A stretch of 64,000 nt of DNA, taken from the NCBI GenBank assembly GCA_965201045.1, contig OZ241746.1:558001-622000 (forward strand), written 5' to 3'. Of this stretch, positions 10,324 to 21,787 are shown piece after piece. A program made the translations under genes and the position numbers. The notes beneath the pieces were generated by a model. The model saw nothing but the letters and a program-made list of their open reading frames with translations, was not told the DNA's origin and ran no database searches. The stretch is from JAPORK01 sp026710285. GTDB lineage: Bacteria; Pseudomonadota; Gammaproteobacteria; Pseudomonadales; Endozoicomonadaceae. Positions within the stretch are counted from its first letter, which is position 1. Every line of letters begins with the position of its first letter.

Positions 10324-13300
10324 TTATAAAATCATATAGCCTACTATTTGTGTGCTTTTCTCAAAAGCAAAAGAAAAAAATTCCTCCTCTATCGGTTGTA
10401 GCGAATCTTGTTTAAATATCATCGTGCCATCATCATTAAAAAAATAAGCTCCCCAAAGATTGTCTTTTCCTTCAAATCTTTGTATCACTCCTATATGCAG
10501 ATGTAACTCAACTACTGAAATTCCAGGCTCTTTTAAAATCGTATTCAGTTTCCTGCTGCTATCAGCTCCATAGACGTAAGGACCTCCGATCGGATTTAAT
10601 TTTTCAAAATTTTTTCTGAGGAAATCGATGTATTTTGTTATCATTCTTCTGAGTTTTGGATCTTCTTTGCTAAAGGTCCTAACCTTCTTTGTAAATAATT
10701 GATCGTCACGTTCGACAACTTCTAATTTTAGTTTTAAAACTCTTTGCAAAACCTGAAGCTGTAAAGGCTCCTTATTCAGGCTTGCTACCAGAAGAAGTGT
10801 TCCTATATCACACCCTATTAAATCATTGTTTTCTGATTTTAATATTTTCCAGATAGCCTCAGCATCTTCTAACGATTTCAGCTCCAGTCTCTGACGCCGA
10901 AGATTAACAAGATCACCTGCTTTATTTTTCAATAGCGCTATTGGTGAATTTGCATCATAATGAGGACTTGGATTTTCAGCTGTGGACAATTTCAGCATAT
11001 TTAAAGCACCGAGTTGACACTCATTACTCTGAATCACAGGGGTTGCAAAAAATAGTCCTACATCCACAGCTGCAGTAGCAACGATTGCTCCCATTTCAAT
11101 AAACCCTTCTATGGAAGCTGCTATATTTAATCCGTGATTAGCAGGAATTGCCGCAGCAACCACAGGAATAGTGCCAGCAGCTGCTGTTCCTGCCATTACT
11201 GCTGATGCCAGTAACGTGCCGCCATAAGTGGCAGCACTTGCACCTAAAGTAGCTACTGTTAAGCCTGTGGTAATAACTGCACCGGCAATATTTGCCCATT
11301 TTTCATGCAAGGCACTAAGCCCAAAAGTGCTCACATAGCTCATCCACTTAAAAATACCACCAAGACATTGTGGCATATTTCCACCGGGATCGATATTCAT
11401 TATTGGATTGTTACTGCCAAACCCATAGCCATCACCTGCAGGATCTTCACTGACAAAATAACGTTGTCCCGGATTATACGTTCTGTGTCCATTGCCTAAA
11501 AATTGCCAGCCGGTTGCAGGATCAGTGATCTCTCCATCAAATCCATGTAGCGTTTGTTGATACAAGGGTAGTTTGCTTATATTTTTACAATGAAAAACCA
11601 TTCCGTAAGGGCTATAAAGATTACGCTGTGTTAGTTTATACTCTGTAGTATTGTTTCGTACTCTGGTGAGTATGCCGTTAATATCACCTTTATAATCATT
11701 TTCATTGTATTGGCTGATAAGACCATCAATAGTTTTTGCAACACCTAAAAAACCAGTGATGTGGCTGTTTTGTTCAGGAGTAATGATTTTTTCATTAACC
11801 TCTTTACTACCACGGTAAAAGAGATAGCGGGTACCGAGCTTACTGTTTGTTTTTACTTCACGTCCACTGCTGTCGTAGAAATAATAACTGCGCTGACCAT
11901 CAGTTTTGGTGACCTGTTCTATTTGATTAAAGGCATTATAATAAATATGATTTCCTTCTCCGTCTGTCGTCATGTTTCCAGCTATATCATAACTGAAATT
12001 ATGAGTCTCATGTGACCTATAATTCCATATTGTAGTGATTTGTTGTAAGCGTAGTGGCGTAAGAGTAGATGAATAAACATAATCAGTTATTTTATTTTGT
12101 GTTTTTTTCTGTAATGAATTTTGCAGTACTTCTCGTACAGAAGTTATCCGGTTTAGTGAATTAAAAGTATAATCCTGTCTAATAATTACCGGGGGATGGC
12201 TCAGACCGGATCCGTTAAGTGTGGTATCTCGTGGACACAGCGGTAATCCGAATGAACCTGAGCAAGTCATGGTCATGAGATTGTTGAGTACATCATACTG
12301 ATAATGCAGGCGTGCAAACTGATGTAAATCATCCTGCTTAATCAGGGTTGTAATATTATCATTAGCATCATAACGAAAAGACCATGCTGATAATAATTTA
12401 TCTGCAAATATGTCGTTAATTGTTAGCGGATGACCAAACTGATCATACTCAATTGTTCGCTCCATACCGCTACCATAGTGCAGATTATTAAGACGGGAAA
12501 AATCATCATAAGTCAATACAAATAAAGTATCAGATTTTCCATAGCAATTGCGATAAATGACTTCTGTTTCTCTGTTAAAAGCGTCATATGAAGCTTGTAT
12601 TTTATTATTACCAACATCAGTTATACTGACAATACGACGATTTTTATCGTATTGCCATTTTAGCTGGTAATCAGGATAACCATTGCTTCCTGAGCGTGTG
12701 AGTTGACGTATAAGACCGTCAGCATCATAAGTAAAAGTCGTTTTTCCCGTAATATCTTTACGCATTTTTACCAGCGTAGTTACCGGGTCATACTGAAGTT
12801 GTAATTGTAATTTTCCATCCAGCCATTTGGTTACCGGCAAACCAATTTTATTGTATTTTATAGCAAAAGTATGTCCTGATGGATTAGTGATGCCAGATAA
12901 TTTACCATCGTCAGTATAGGTGAAGGTAGTGCGATGCCCATCCTCGCCTGCACTCCATAGTAAATCACCTGCACTGTTATATTCAGCTGAAGCTAACAGG
13001 TAATGCCCGCCAGAAGCAGGTTGTGCCCAGGACTGAACTTCATATCCGCTCAAATCATAAACTTTGCGGATAACGTCACCTGCAGGATCCATAACATCTG
13101 TCACCTGCCCCAGTGCATTGTAATATTTTTTTACGATACGACCCAAAGGATCTGTTATGCTTATTTCCCGACCAAAGCCATCATAAGTAACAGTGGTTTC
13201 TTTTGCACCGATAGTTTTAATGGTTTCATCGGTAGCTCTGCATAAAGCAGAAACAGAAGGTAATGGTTGATCACTACCAGGGAGTAGCAACATTTTAACC

Positions 13301-15834
13301 GGCTGATATAATACATTAGCCAGCATAACAGAAACAGCAGAGCGCCTGTTCTGGCTACTTAACTGATAGCTTATAACACAGCGACGGGCATCATCATATT
13401 GAGTAACATCTATTTGTTTGTCCGGCAAATAAAGCTTAATTATCCGTCCTGATGCATCATAGTCTTGTTTAGTGCGTAGTGATTTTATTTCTCCAGACTC
13501 TCCAATGATGTAACTAAACTGTTCAGCAATACGTCCAAAATGGTCATAAGTCGTTTTTTGGGATGGAATCCAGTGACCGGGTTCTGGCTTTCCATTGTCA
13601 GTCAGTGCTTCGGTAAAATGCATTAATATTCTTCCCAAACCATCAAACGTAGTTTTTTGTTGTAAACCGTTAACTGAAGTAATCAACAACTGATTATGTT
13701 GTGGTGAAACGGTATAGTGATAATATGTATTCACTGCAAATTTAGTATCTTTGGCAAGATCGGTTTGGATAAGCCTTCCCCAGTGATCATAGTGATAACG
13801 GGTAATATTTCTTCCTTTTGAATCACTGCTCTGCAGGAGCTGATTAGTAAACAGGCTGGTGGTCACCAGTGAATATCGTCGCTGCTTTTCTGAACCAGTA
13901 TCAATAGTAACATAAGTGGTTTTTGTATGATTTTTACTATTATTAAAGTAATAGTAGTGATGAATGACTGAGTGTATATTTGATAGTTGTTGTATACTCC
14001 CGCTCCAAGTCGTTTTTTTTAATAAACCGTAAGTAAAAATGTTATCATGATCCTGATAATAATCATTAGTTTTATTTCTGTATTTTTTACCAGCCTGCTG
14101 TATCTGATGATCCAAAACCAGCCTGTATCCATGATTGTTATAATTGATCATTTTACGATAATAGTTATGAATTGTCACAGGAGCTGGTGAAGGCATAGTT
14201 GTTTTTGCTGGAAAAGTAGTCACCGACTCATTTAATGTAGTAAAAATCCATCCGGAAGGTGTTGCCGGGCAGGCAGCATTTCCGATTTTGGGACAGTAAT
14301 GAATTTGAGTTGAACGACCAAAGCTATCTGTGTGCTTAACTATCCGTCCCTGAGTATCATACTGTATTGTCTCTGTTGTTATAGCAGGAGTTTCAGTTGT
14401 ATTGTTCCAAAGCCGGGTAACTATTTTTAATGGAAGACTGTAAGTAACCGGAAGATCTCTAAAAGAAGTATGAGCACAACCATTGTCTGTATCAGTATTG
14501 CAATAGAAAGTATGTACTTGAGATAATTTTTTTCCGGTACGATCACTTATTTTCTGCTCATCAATCAAGAGATGATATTTATTGTAAGTACGAATATCCC
14601 GGATGAGACCATTATCAGTTTGTGTTCGATAGGTATAAGTGACCGGTGCTTCAAATAATCTATCTGTAACATTACTGTGAATGGTTGAAGATCCTGAATT
14701 AAAAGCAAGGTAGTTATGCCCATTAGCACTGGTTTGTGAATACTGGTAAGATACGGTCATGGTAGGTTGTCCTGCACCAGGGCTGATAGTCTCCGTTGAG
14801 ACAACACATGGATTAAGATTAAAAAATCCACGCTTAATATCTGTTTTCATTGCGTCAGAACAGTTATAATTAAAGAATTTTTGCAACCCTGTTGGATAAT
14901 CAACTTCTCTGATCAGATGTCCGATATATCGGATATATATACCCAGTTGTACATTATTCTGATCATCTGGTAGTGTAATACTGCGCAGAATTCCTCTTTG
15001 TTTATTAACAGAAACAAGAGCCGGTTGTCCTGTAATGTCTCTGCTTATAACTGTAATATTATTTTTTTTATAGTGGATGATAACCCTATGTTCCTGATCA
15101 TCTGTTATAAATTGCAATAGGTGTGTTCCGGGTTTATAAATGAAATGAACACTCCACCCGTCCCGTTGTTCGAGTTTTATTTCATATCCATCGTGATTAA
15201 GCGTTTCCCGCAAGCCATTAGTATAAGTAATAGTAAAATGTGTTTTTTTATTACCTGAAATATCAATATCATGAAGTTTATGATATAAAGGATACCACCG
15301 ATTATTATCATCTGGTTGCAGATGAAAAGATTGTCCGGTAGATGTAGTAAGCTGGTTAGTTTGCAAATTAAAGTGGGTTAAATTCCAGCTCCAGCCATAT
15401 CCTAGTCCATCCGGATTAGCTGTTGCAATGCTATTATAACCAACTTCTAAATCAATATCCGGACCATGACCGCTGTTGCTTAATAAACTACCTGCTTTAG
15501 CATGAAAGCTTAAGATGCCGGTACGCGGATCAGTTGCGGTATCTGCAGTTTTTCTAAAATTAAAGGCATTAGACCAAAATCCTTCTTTCTGTACAGCAGT
15601 CTGAGATAAACTTCGGGATTGTTTGTTTTTTTTGTTTACAGGTAACGTATCGTTTAGGGCATCAAATATTTTTTGTTTTGATTTAAGCTTTGTTTTATTA
15701 TTTAAATTTTGATGTTTTCTGTGAATAGCAAAATCAAACTTTACTGCCTGAATGTTTTGTTGAAAAATTGATATTGACAAAAAAAATAAGAGAGTAATGT
15801 AATACTTTATATTTGTCGTTAAAATTACCAGCAT
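10324..15834 (-). CDS. RHS/YD-repeat secreted protein, copy 2
   Basis: The protein has 1836 residues from the conserved ATG at 15834, which follows the ACAGGTATTTTT element. A longer GTG start at 15918 would add 28 residues but breaks agreement with the paralogues. The signal peptide ends FQQNIQA. The core reads GWQFLGNGHRTYNPGQRYF, then SEDPAGDG and PIMNIDPGGN. The hydrophobic segment follows, then a C-terminal domain of the same subtype as copies 1, 3 and 4. C1675 (in GCDIGT) and H1780 (in LHIGVIQRF) are the candidate catalytic residues, with the DDG aspartate downstream. It is closest to copy 3, sharing long identical stretches through the shell and core and the KNKAGDLVNLRRQRLELKSL segment. 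The middle of the C-terminal domain (ERDDQLFTKKVRTF...) differs from copy 3. Confidence 0.93.
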   Translation of the reverse strand: MLVILTTNIKYYITLLFFLSISIFQQNIQAVKFDFAIHRKHQNLNNKTKLKSKQKIFDALNDTLPVNKKNKQSRSLSQTAVQKEGFWSNAFNFRKTADTATDPRTGILSFHAKAGSLLSNSGHGPDIDLEVGYNSIATANPDGLGYGWSWNLTHFNLQTNQLTTSTGQSFHLQPDDNNRWYPLYHKLHDIDISGNKKTHFTITYTNGLRETLNHDGYEIKLEQRDGWSVHFIYKPGTHLLQFITDDQEHRVIIHYKKNNITVISRDITGQPALVSVNKQRGILRSITLPDDQNNVQLGIYIRYIGHLIREVDYPTGLQKFFNYNCSDAMKTDIKRGFFNLNPCVVSTETISPGAGQPTMTVSYQYSQTSANGHNYLAFNSGSSTIHSNVTDRLFEAPVTYTYRTQTDNGLIRDIRTYNKYHLLIDEQKISDRTGKKLSQVHTFYCNTDTDNGCAHTSFRDLPVTYSLPLKIVTRLWNNTTETPAITTETIQYDTQGRIVKHTDSFGRSTQIHYCPKIGNAACPATPSGWIFTTLNESVTTFPAKTTMPSPAPVTIHNYYRKMINYNNHGYRLVLDHQIQQAGKKYRNKTNDYYQDHDNIFTYGLLKKTTWSGSIQQLSNIHSVIHHYYYFNNSKNHTKTTYVTIDTGSEKQRRYSLVTTSLFTNQLLQSSDSKGRNITRYHYDHWGRLIQTDLAKDTKFAVNTYYHYTVSPQHNQLLITSVNGLQQKTTFDGLGRILMHFTEALTDNGKPEPGHWIPSQKTTYDHFGRIAEQFSYIIGESGEIKSLRTKQDYDASGRIIKLYLPDKQIDVTQYDDARRCVISYQLSSQNRRSAVSVMLANVLYQPVKMLLLPGSDQPLPSVSALCRATDETIKTIGAKETTVTYDGFGREISITDPLGRIVKKYYNALGQVTDVMDPAGDVIRKVYDLSGYEVQSWAQPASGGHYLLASAEYNSAGDLLWSAGEDGHRTTFTYTDDGKLSGITNPSGHTFAIKYNKIGLPVTKWLDGKLQLQLQYDPVTTLVKMRKDITGKTTFTYDADGLIRQLTRSGSNGYPDYQLKWQYDKNRRIVSITDVGNNKIQASYDAFNRETEVIYRNCYGKSDTLFVLTYDDFSRLNNLHYGSGMERTIEYDQFGHPLTINDIFADKLLSAWSFRYDANDNITTLIKQDDLHQFARLHYQYDVLNNLMTMTCSGSFGLPLCPRDTTLNGSGLSHPPVIIRQDYTFNSLNRITSVREVLQNSLQKKTQNKITDYVYSSTLTPLRLQQITTIWNYRSHETHNFSYDIAGNMTTDGEGNHIYYNAFNQIEQVTKTDGQRSYYFYDSSGREVKTNSKLGTRYLFYRGSKEVNEKIITPEQNSHITGFLGVAKTIDGLISQYNENDYKGDINGILTRVRNNTTEYKLTQRNLYSPYGMVFHCKNISKLPLYQQTLHGFDGEITDPATGWQFLGNGHRTYNPGQRYFVSEDPAGDGYGFGSNNPIMNIDPGGNMPQCLGGIFKWMSYVSTFGLSALHEKWANIAGAVITTGLTVATLGASAATYGGTLLASAVMAGTAAAGTIPVVAAAIPANHGLNIAASIEGFIEMGAIVATAAVDVGLFFATPVIQSNECQLGALNMLKLSTAENPSPHYDANSPIALLKNKAGDLVNLRRQRLELKSLEDAEAIWKILKSENNDLIGCDIGTLLLVASLNKEPLQLQVLQRVLKLKLEVVERDDQLFTKKVRTFSKEDPKLRRMITKYIDFLRKNFEKLNPIGGPYVYGADSSRKLNTILKEPGISVVELHLHIGVIQRFEGKDNLWGAYFFNDDGTMIFKQDSLQPIEEEFFSFAFEKSTQIVGYMIL

Positions 15835-16055
15835 AAAAATACCTGTAAAAACAATCAGAATAAAAATATATTGGAATAGAAAAAAAGTAAAAATTGTGTA
15901 TGTATTATGTAAAATCACGCTGTAAAAAATAAAAGAGATACAGGAAAATTTACTACTTTTTATCTGATTATTTGATTTTTACAATCAGCATTAAATATAG
16001 CACGGAACTAAAGTATCTGATATTTTTAAAGATAAATACGTTGCTTCACTTTTTA
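15835..16055 (-). promoter_or_regulatory. Leader/spacer upstream of RHS copy 2
   Basis: This 221-bp spacer is nearly the same as the one before copy 3. The shared block on the minus strand runs TTTTCCTGTATCTC, then TTTTATTTTTTACAGCG, then TTTTACATAATAC, then the ACAGGTATTTTT element at the start. TTTACA and the TAATAC/TACATA region are weak candidates for -35 and -10. No coding potential is seen. Confidence 0.42.
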
Positions 16056-19000
16056 CTATAAAATCATATAGCCTGCTATGCTTTTGTCATCACCAGGAGA
16101 CAAAGAATAAAATTTCTCCTCTATGGTTTGCATTGAATCTTTTTTAAATTCTATCGTACCATCCTCTTTAAAAAAATAAGCTCCCCAAAGATTGTCTTTT
16201 CCTTCAAATCTTTGTATTACTCCTATATGTAGCATTAACTCAACTACTGCGACTCCAGGCTCTGTTAAAATCTCATCCAGCCTCATGTCCTCATCTATTC
16301 CATCAAAATAATCACCTCCAACTGGATTTAATTTTTCAAGAACTTTTCTGATAAAAAAGAGATATTTTTTTGCATTTCTCAGGAGTTTTGGATCGTCTTC
16401 ACTGAAGATCTTAATCTTCTGCGCAATTATTTTATCGTCACGTTCGTGAACTTCTGCTTTTAGTCTTAAAACTCTTTGCAAAGCCTGGAGCTGTAAAGGC
16501 TCCTTATTCAGACTTGCTACCAGGCAAATTGTTCCTATATCACACCCTACTAAATTATTTTTTTCTGATTTCAATATTTTCCAGACAGCCCCAACATCTT
16601 CTAATGATTTCAGCTCCAGTCTCTGACGCCGGAGATTAACAAGATCACCTGCCTTGTTTTTCAATAGCGCTATTGGTGAATTTGCATCATAATTAGGTGT
16701 TGGGTCGTCGTTTGATGGCAGTTTCAGCATATTTAAAACACGGAGTTTATACTCATTGCTTCGAACCACAGGGGTTGCAAAAAATAGTCCTGTATCCACA
16801 GCTGCAGTAGCAATGATTGCTCCCATTTCGATAAACCCTTCTACGGAAGCTGCTATATTTAATCCGTGATTAGCAGGAATTGCCGCAGCAACGACAGGAA
16901 TAGCGCCAGCAGCTGCTGTTCCTGCCGTTACTGCTGATGCCAGTAATGTTCCGCCATAAGTGGCTGCACTTGCACCTAAAGTAGCTACTGTTAAGCCTGT
17001 GGTAATAACTGCACCGGCAATATTTGCCCATTTTTCATGTAAGGCACTGAGCCCAAAAGTGCTTACATAGCTCATCCATTTGAAAATACTACCAATACAT
17101 TGTGGTATATTTCCACCGGGGTCGATATTCATTATCGGATTATTGCTACCAAACCCATAGCCATCACCTGCCGGATCCTCACTGACAAAATAACGTTGTC
17201 CCGGATTATACGTTCTGTGTCCATTGCCTAAAAATTGCCAGCCGGTTGCAGGATCAGTGATCTCTCCATCAAATCCATGTAGCGTTTGTTGATACAAGGG
17301 TAGTTTGCTTATGTTTTTACAATGAAAAACCATTCCGTAAGGGCTATAAATATTACGTTGTGTTAGTTTATACTCTGTTGTGTTATTTCTTACTTTAGTG
17401 AGTATGCCGTTAATATCACCTTTATAATCATTTTCATTGTATTGGCTGATAAGACCATCAATAGTTTTTGCAACACCTAAAAAACCAGTGATGTGGCTGT
17501 TTTGTTCAGGTGTAATGATTTTTTCGTTAACCTCTTTACTACCACGATAAAAGAGATAACGGGTACCGAGCTTACTATTTGTTTTTACTTCACGTCCACC
17601 GCTGTCGTAGAAATAATAACTGCGCTGACCATCAGTTTTGGTGACCTGTGCTATTTGATTGAAAGCATTATAATAAATATGATTTCCTTCTCCATCTGTG
17701 GTCATGTTTCCGGTTATATCATAACTGAAATTATGAGTCTCATGTGACTTATAATTCCATATTGTACTGATTCGTTGTAAGCGTAGTGGTGTAAAAGTAT
17801 CTGAATAAATATAATCAGTTATTTTATTTTGTGTTTGTTCTTGTGATGAATTTTGCAGTATCTCCCGTACAGAAGTTATCCGGTTTAGTGAATTGAAAGT
17901 ATAATCCTGTCTGATAATTACCAGTGGACGGTTCAGACCAGATCCGTTAAGTACGGTATCTCGTGGACACAGCGGTAATCCGGATGAACCTGAGCAGGTC
18001 ATGGTAATGAGATTATTGAGTACATCATACTGATAATGCAGGCGTGCAAACTGATGTAAATCATCCTGCTGAATCAGAGTAGTGATATTATCATCAGCAT
18101 CATAACGAAAAGACCATGCTGATAATAATTTATCTGCAAATATGTCGTTAATAGTTAGCGGATGACCAAATTGATCATACTCAATTGTTCTTTCCATACC
18201 GCTACCATAGTGCAGCGCTTTAAGACGAGAAAAATCATCATAAGTCAATACAAGTAAAGTATCAGATTGTCCATAGTAATTACGATAAGTGACTTCTGTT
18301 TCTCTGTTAAAAGCGTCATATGAAGCTTGTATTTTGTTGTTACCAATATCAGTTATACTGACAATACGACGATTTTTATCGTATTGCCATTTTAGCTGGT
18401 AATCAGGATAATCATTTTCTCCTGAATGTGCGAGTTGGCGTACAAGACCGTCAGCATCATAAGCAAAAGTAGTTTTTCCGGTAATATCTTTACGTATTTT
18501 TACTAGCGTAGTTACCGGGTCATACTGAAGTTGTAATTGTAATTTTCCATCCAGCCATTTGGTTACCGGCAAACCGATTTTATTGTATTTTAAAGAAAAA
18601 GTATGTTTTGCCGGATTAGTGATGCCAGATAATTTACCATCGTCAGTATAGGTAAAGGTAGTGCGATGCCCATCCTCACCTGCGCTCCATAGTAAATCAC
18701 CTGCACTATTATATTCAGCCGAAGCTAACAAATAATGCCCGCCAGAAGCAGGTTGCGCCCATGACTGAATTGCATATCCGTTCAAATCATAAACTTTGTG
18801 GATAACGTCACCTGCTGGATCCATAACATCTGTTACCTGCCCCAGTGCATTATAATATTTTTTTACAGTACGACCCAAAGGATCTGTTGTGCTTATTTCC
18901 CGACCAAAGCCATCATAAGTGACAGTAGTTTTTTTTGCACCGGTAGTTTTAATGGTTTCATCGGTAGCTCTGCATAAAGCAGAAACAGAAGGTAATGGTT

Positions 19001-21566
19001 GATCACTACCAGGGAGTAGCAACATTTTAACCGGCTGATACAATACATTAGCCAGCATAACAGAAACAGCAGAGCGCCTGTTCTGGCTACTTAACTGATA
19101 GCTTATAACACAGCGACGGGCATCATCATATTGAGTAACAGCAATTTGTTTGTCCGGCAAATAAAGCTTAATTATCCGTCCTGATGCATCATAGTCTTGT
19201 TTAGTGCGTAGTGATTTTATTTCTCCGGACTGCCCAATGATGTAACTAAACTGTTCAGCAACACGTCCAAAATGGTCATAAGTCGTTTTTTGGGATGGAA
19301 TCCAGTGACCAGGTTCTGGTTTTCCATTGTCAGTCAGTGCTTCAGTAAAATGCATTAATATTCGTCCTAAACCATCAAACGTAGTTTTTTGTTGTAAACC
19401 GTTAACTGAAGTAACCAGCAACTGATTATGTTGTGGTGAAACGGTATAGTGATAATATGTGCCCACTGCAAATTTAGTATCTCTAGCAAGATCGGTTTGG
19501 ATAAGTCTTCCCCAGTGATCATAGTGATAACGGGTAATATTTCTTCCTTTTGAATCACTGCTCTGCAGGAGTTGATTAGTAAACAAACTGGTGGTCACCA
19601 GTGAATATCGTCGCTGCTTTCCTGAACCGGCATCAATAGTAACATAACTGGTTTTTGTATGATTTTTGGAATTATAGAGGTAATAGTAGTGATGAATGAC
19701 TGAGTGTATATTTGATGGTTGTTGTATACTCCCGCTCCGAATCGTTTTTTTTAATAAACCGTAAGTAAAAATGTTATCATGGTTTTGATAATAATCATTA
19801 GTTTTAGTTCTGTATTCTTTACCAGCCTGCTGTATCTGATGATCCAAAACCAGTCTGTATCCATGATTGTTATAATTGACCATTTTACGATAATAGTTAT
19901 GGATTGTCACAGGGGATGGTGAAGGCATAGTTGCTTTTGCCGGGAAAGTAGTCACCGACTCATTTAATGTAGTAAAAAACCATCCGGAAGGCATTGCCGG
20001 GCAAGCAGCATCTCCTATTTTGGGACAGTAACGAATTTCAGTTGAACGACCAAAGCTATCTGTATGCTTAACTATCCGTCCCTGAGTATCATACTGCATT
20101 GTCTCTGTTGTTACAGCAGGAATTTCAGCTGTATTACTCCAAAGCCGGGTAACTATTTTTAATGGAAGACTATAAGTAGCCGGAAGATCTTTAAAAGAAG
20201 TATGGGCACAACCATTGTCTGCATCAGTATTGCAATAGAAAGTATGTACCTGAGATAATTTTTTTCCGGTACGATCACTTATTTTCTTCTCATCAATCAA
20301 GAGATGATATTTATTATAAGTACGAATATCCTGAATGAGACCATTATCAGCTTGTGTTCGATAGGTATAAGTGACGGGTGCTTCAAATAATATATCGGTA
20401 ACACTGCCGTGAATGGTTGATGATCCTGAATTAAAAGCAAGGTAGTTATGCCCATTCGCACTGGTTTGTGAATACTGATAATATACGGTCATGGAAGGTT
20501 GTCCAGCGCCAGGGTTCACAGTTTCTGCTGAAATAACGCATAGATTAAGATTAAAAAAGCCATGCTTAATATCTGTTTTCATTGCGTCAGAACAGTTATA
20601 ATTAAAGAATTTTTGCAACCCGGTTGGATAATCAACTTCTCTGATCAGATGTCCGATATATCGAATATATATGCCCGGTCCTGTATAATTATAATAATTT
20701 GGCAGTGTAATGCTACGCAAAATTCCTTTTTCTTTATTAATGGAAACAAGAGCGGGTTGTCCCGTACTTTCTCTGCTGATAACCGTAATATTATTCTTTC
20801 TATAGTGAATGATAACCCTATGTTCCTGATCATCTATTATAAATTTCAACAGGTGTGTTCCGGGTTTATAGATAAAATGAACACTCCAACCGTCCTGTTG
20901 TTCCAGTTTTGTTTCATACCCCTCGTGATTAAGTGTTTCCCTCAATCCATTGGTGTAAGTAATAGTAAAATGTGTTTTTTTATCACCTGAAATATCAATA
21001 TCCTGTAGTTTATGATACAAAGGATACCACCGACCATTATCATCTTGTTGCAAATGGAAAGATTGTCCGGTAGATGTAGTAAGCTGGTTAGTTTGCAAGT
21101 TAAAGTGAGTTAAATTCCAGCTCCAGCCATACCCCAGTCCGTCAGGATTTGCTCTTGCAATACTGCTGTAACCAATCTGTATATCAATATTAGGACCATG
21201 ACCGCTGTTGCTTAATAAACTGCCTGCTTTAGAATGAAAGCTTAATATTCCAGTACGTGGATCAGTTGCAGTATTTGCAGTTTTTCTAAAATTAAAGGCA
21301 TTAGACCAAAGTCCTGCTCTCTGTACAGCAGTTTGAGATAAGCTTCGGGGTTGTTTGTTTTTTTTGTGTACAGGCAATGCATGGTTTGGGGTATCAAATA
21401 TTTTTTGTTTTGATTTAAACTTTATTTTATTATTTAAATTTTGATATTTTCTGTGAATAGCAAAATCAAACTTTATTGCCTGAGTGTATTGTTGAAAAAT
21501 TGATATTGACAAAAAAAATAAGAGCAGAGTATAATACTTTATATTTGTCGTTAAAGTTGCAAGCAT
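16056..21566 (-). CDS. RHS/YD-repeat secreted protein, copy 3
   Basis: The protein has 1836 residues, exactly the length of copies 2 and 4. It begins at the conserved ATG (21566) after ACAGGTATTTTT. The signal peptide (MLATLTTNIKYYTLLLFFL...) ends YTQA. The shell and RHS core closely follow copy 2, including the SEDPAGDG and PIMNIDPGGN motifs. In the C-terminal domain, C1675 lies in GCDIGTICLVASL and H1780 in ELMLHIGVIQRF, followed by WGAYFF and an EDG aspartate. The sequence between Cys and His (VHERDDKIIAQKIKIF...) is the least conserved part against copy 2, so variation concentrates between the putative catalytic residues. Nothing suggests decay: the 5.5 kb frame is intact. Confidence 0.93.
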   Translation of the reverse strand: MLATLTTNIKYYTLLLFFLSISIFQQYTQAIKFDFAIHRKYQNLNNKIKFKSKQKIFDTPNHALPVHKKNKQPRSLSQTAVQRAGLWSNAFNFRKTANTATDPRTGILSFHSKAGSLLSNSGHGPNIDIQIGYSSIARANPDGLGYGWSWNLTHFNLQTNQLTTSTGQSFHLQQDDNGRWYPLYHKLQDIDISGDKKTHFTITYTNGLRETLNHEGYETKLEQQDGWSVHFIYKPGTHLLKFIIDDQEHRVIIHYRKNNITVISRESTGQPALVSINKEKGILRSITLPNYYNYTGPGIYIRYIGHLIREVDYPTGLQKFFNYNCSDAMKTDIKHGFFNLNLCVISAETVNPGAGQPSMTVYYQYSQTSANGHNYLAFNSGSSTIHGSVTDILFEAPVTYTYRTQADNGLIQDIRTYNKYHLLIDEKKISDRTGKKLSQVHTFYCNTDADNGCAHTSFKDLPATYSLPLKIVTRLWSNTAEIPAVTTETMQYDTQGRIVKHTDSFGRSTEIRYCPKIGDAACPAMPSGWFFTTLNESVTTFPAKATMPSPSPVTIHNYYRKMVNYNNHGYRLVLDHQIQQAGKEYRTKTNDYYQNHDNIFTYGLLKKTIRSGSIQQPSNIHSVIHHYYYLYNSKNHTKTSYVTIDAGSGKQRRYSLVTTSLFTNQLLQSSDSKGRNITRYHYDHWGRLIQTDLARDTKFAVGTYYHYTVSPQHNQLLVTSVNGLQQKTTFDGLGRILMHFTEALTDNGKPEPGHWIPSQKTTYDHFGRVAEQFSYIIGQSGEIKSLRTKQDYDASGRIIKLYLPDKQIAVTQYDDARRCVISYQLSSQNRRSAVSVMLANVLYQPVKMLLLPGSDQPLPSVSALCRATDETIKTTGAKKTTVTYDGFGREISTTDPLGRTVKKYYNALGQVTDVMDPAGDVIHKVYDLNGYAIQSWAQPASGGHYLLASAEYNSAGDLLWSAGEDGHRTTFTYTDDGKLSGITNPAKHTFSLKYNKIGLPVTKWLDGKLQLQLQYDPVTTLVKIRKDITGKTTFAYDADGLVRQLAHSGENDYPDYQLKWQYDKNRRIVSITDIGNNKIQASYDAFNRETEVTYRNYYGQSDTLLVLTYDDFSRLKALHYGSGMERTIEYDQFGHPLTINDIFADKLLSAWSFRYDADDNITTLIQQDDLHQFARLHYQYDVLNNLITMTCSGSSGLPLCPRDTVLNGSGLNRPLVIIRQDYTFNSLNRITSVREILQNSSQEQTQNKITDYIYSDTFTPLRLQRISTIWNYKSHETHNFSYDITGNMTTDGEGNHIYYNAFNQIAQVTKTDGQRSYYFYDSGGREVKTNSKLGTRYLFYRGSKEVNEKIITPEQNSHITGFLGVAKTIDGLISQYNENDYKGDINGILTKVRNNTTEYKLTQRNIYSPYGMVFHCKNISKLPLYQQTLHGFDGEITDPATGWQFLGNGHRTYNPGQRYFVSEDPAGDGYGFGSNNPIMNIDPGGNIPQCIGSIFKWMSYVSTFGLSALHEKWANIAGAVITTGLTVATLGASAATYGGTLLASAVTAGTAAAGAIPVVAAAIPANHGLNIAASVEGFIEMGAIIATAAVDTGLFFATPVVRSNEYKLRVLNMLKLPSNDDPTPNYDANSPIALLKNKAGDLVNLRRQRLELKSLEDVGAVWKILKSEKNNLVGCDIGTICLVASLNKEPLQLQALQRVLRLKAEVHERDDKIIAQKIKIFSEDDPKLLRNAKKYLFFIRKVLEKLNPVGGDYFDGIDEDMRLDEILTEPGVAVVELMLHIGVIQRFEGKDNLWGAYFFKEDGTIEFKKDSMQTIEEKFYSLSPGDDKSIAGYMIL

Positions 21567-21787
21567 AAAAATACCTGTAAAAACAATCAGAATAAAAATA
21601 TATTAAAATAGAAACAAAGTAAAAATTGTGTATGTTTTATGTAAAATCACGCTGTGAAAAATAAAAGAGATACAGGAAAATTGACAGCTTCTTGTCTGAT
21701 TATTTGATCTTTAGAATCAGCATCAAATATAGCACAGAACTAAAGTATCTAATATTTTTAAGGATAAATACGTTGCTTTACTTTTTA
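21567..21787 (-). promoter_or_regulatory. Leader/spacer upstream of RHS copy 3
   Basis: This 221-bp spacer has the long leader form: TTTTCCTGTATCTC, TTTTATTTTTCACAGCG, TTTTACATAAAAC, the AT-rich tract and ACAGGTATTTTT before the ATG on the minus strand. It separates the possible copy 6-5-4 unit from copy 3. No clear hairpin terminator is visible. Confidence 0.4.
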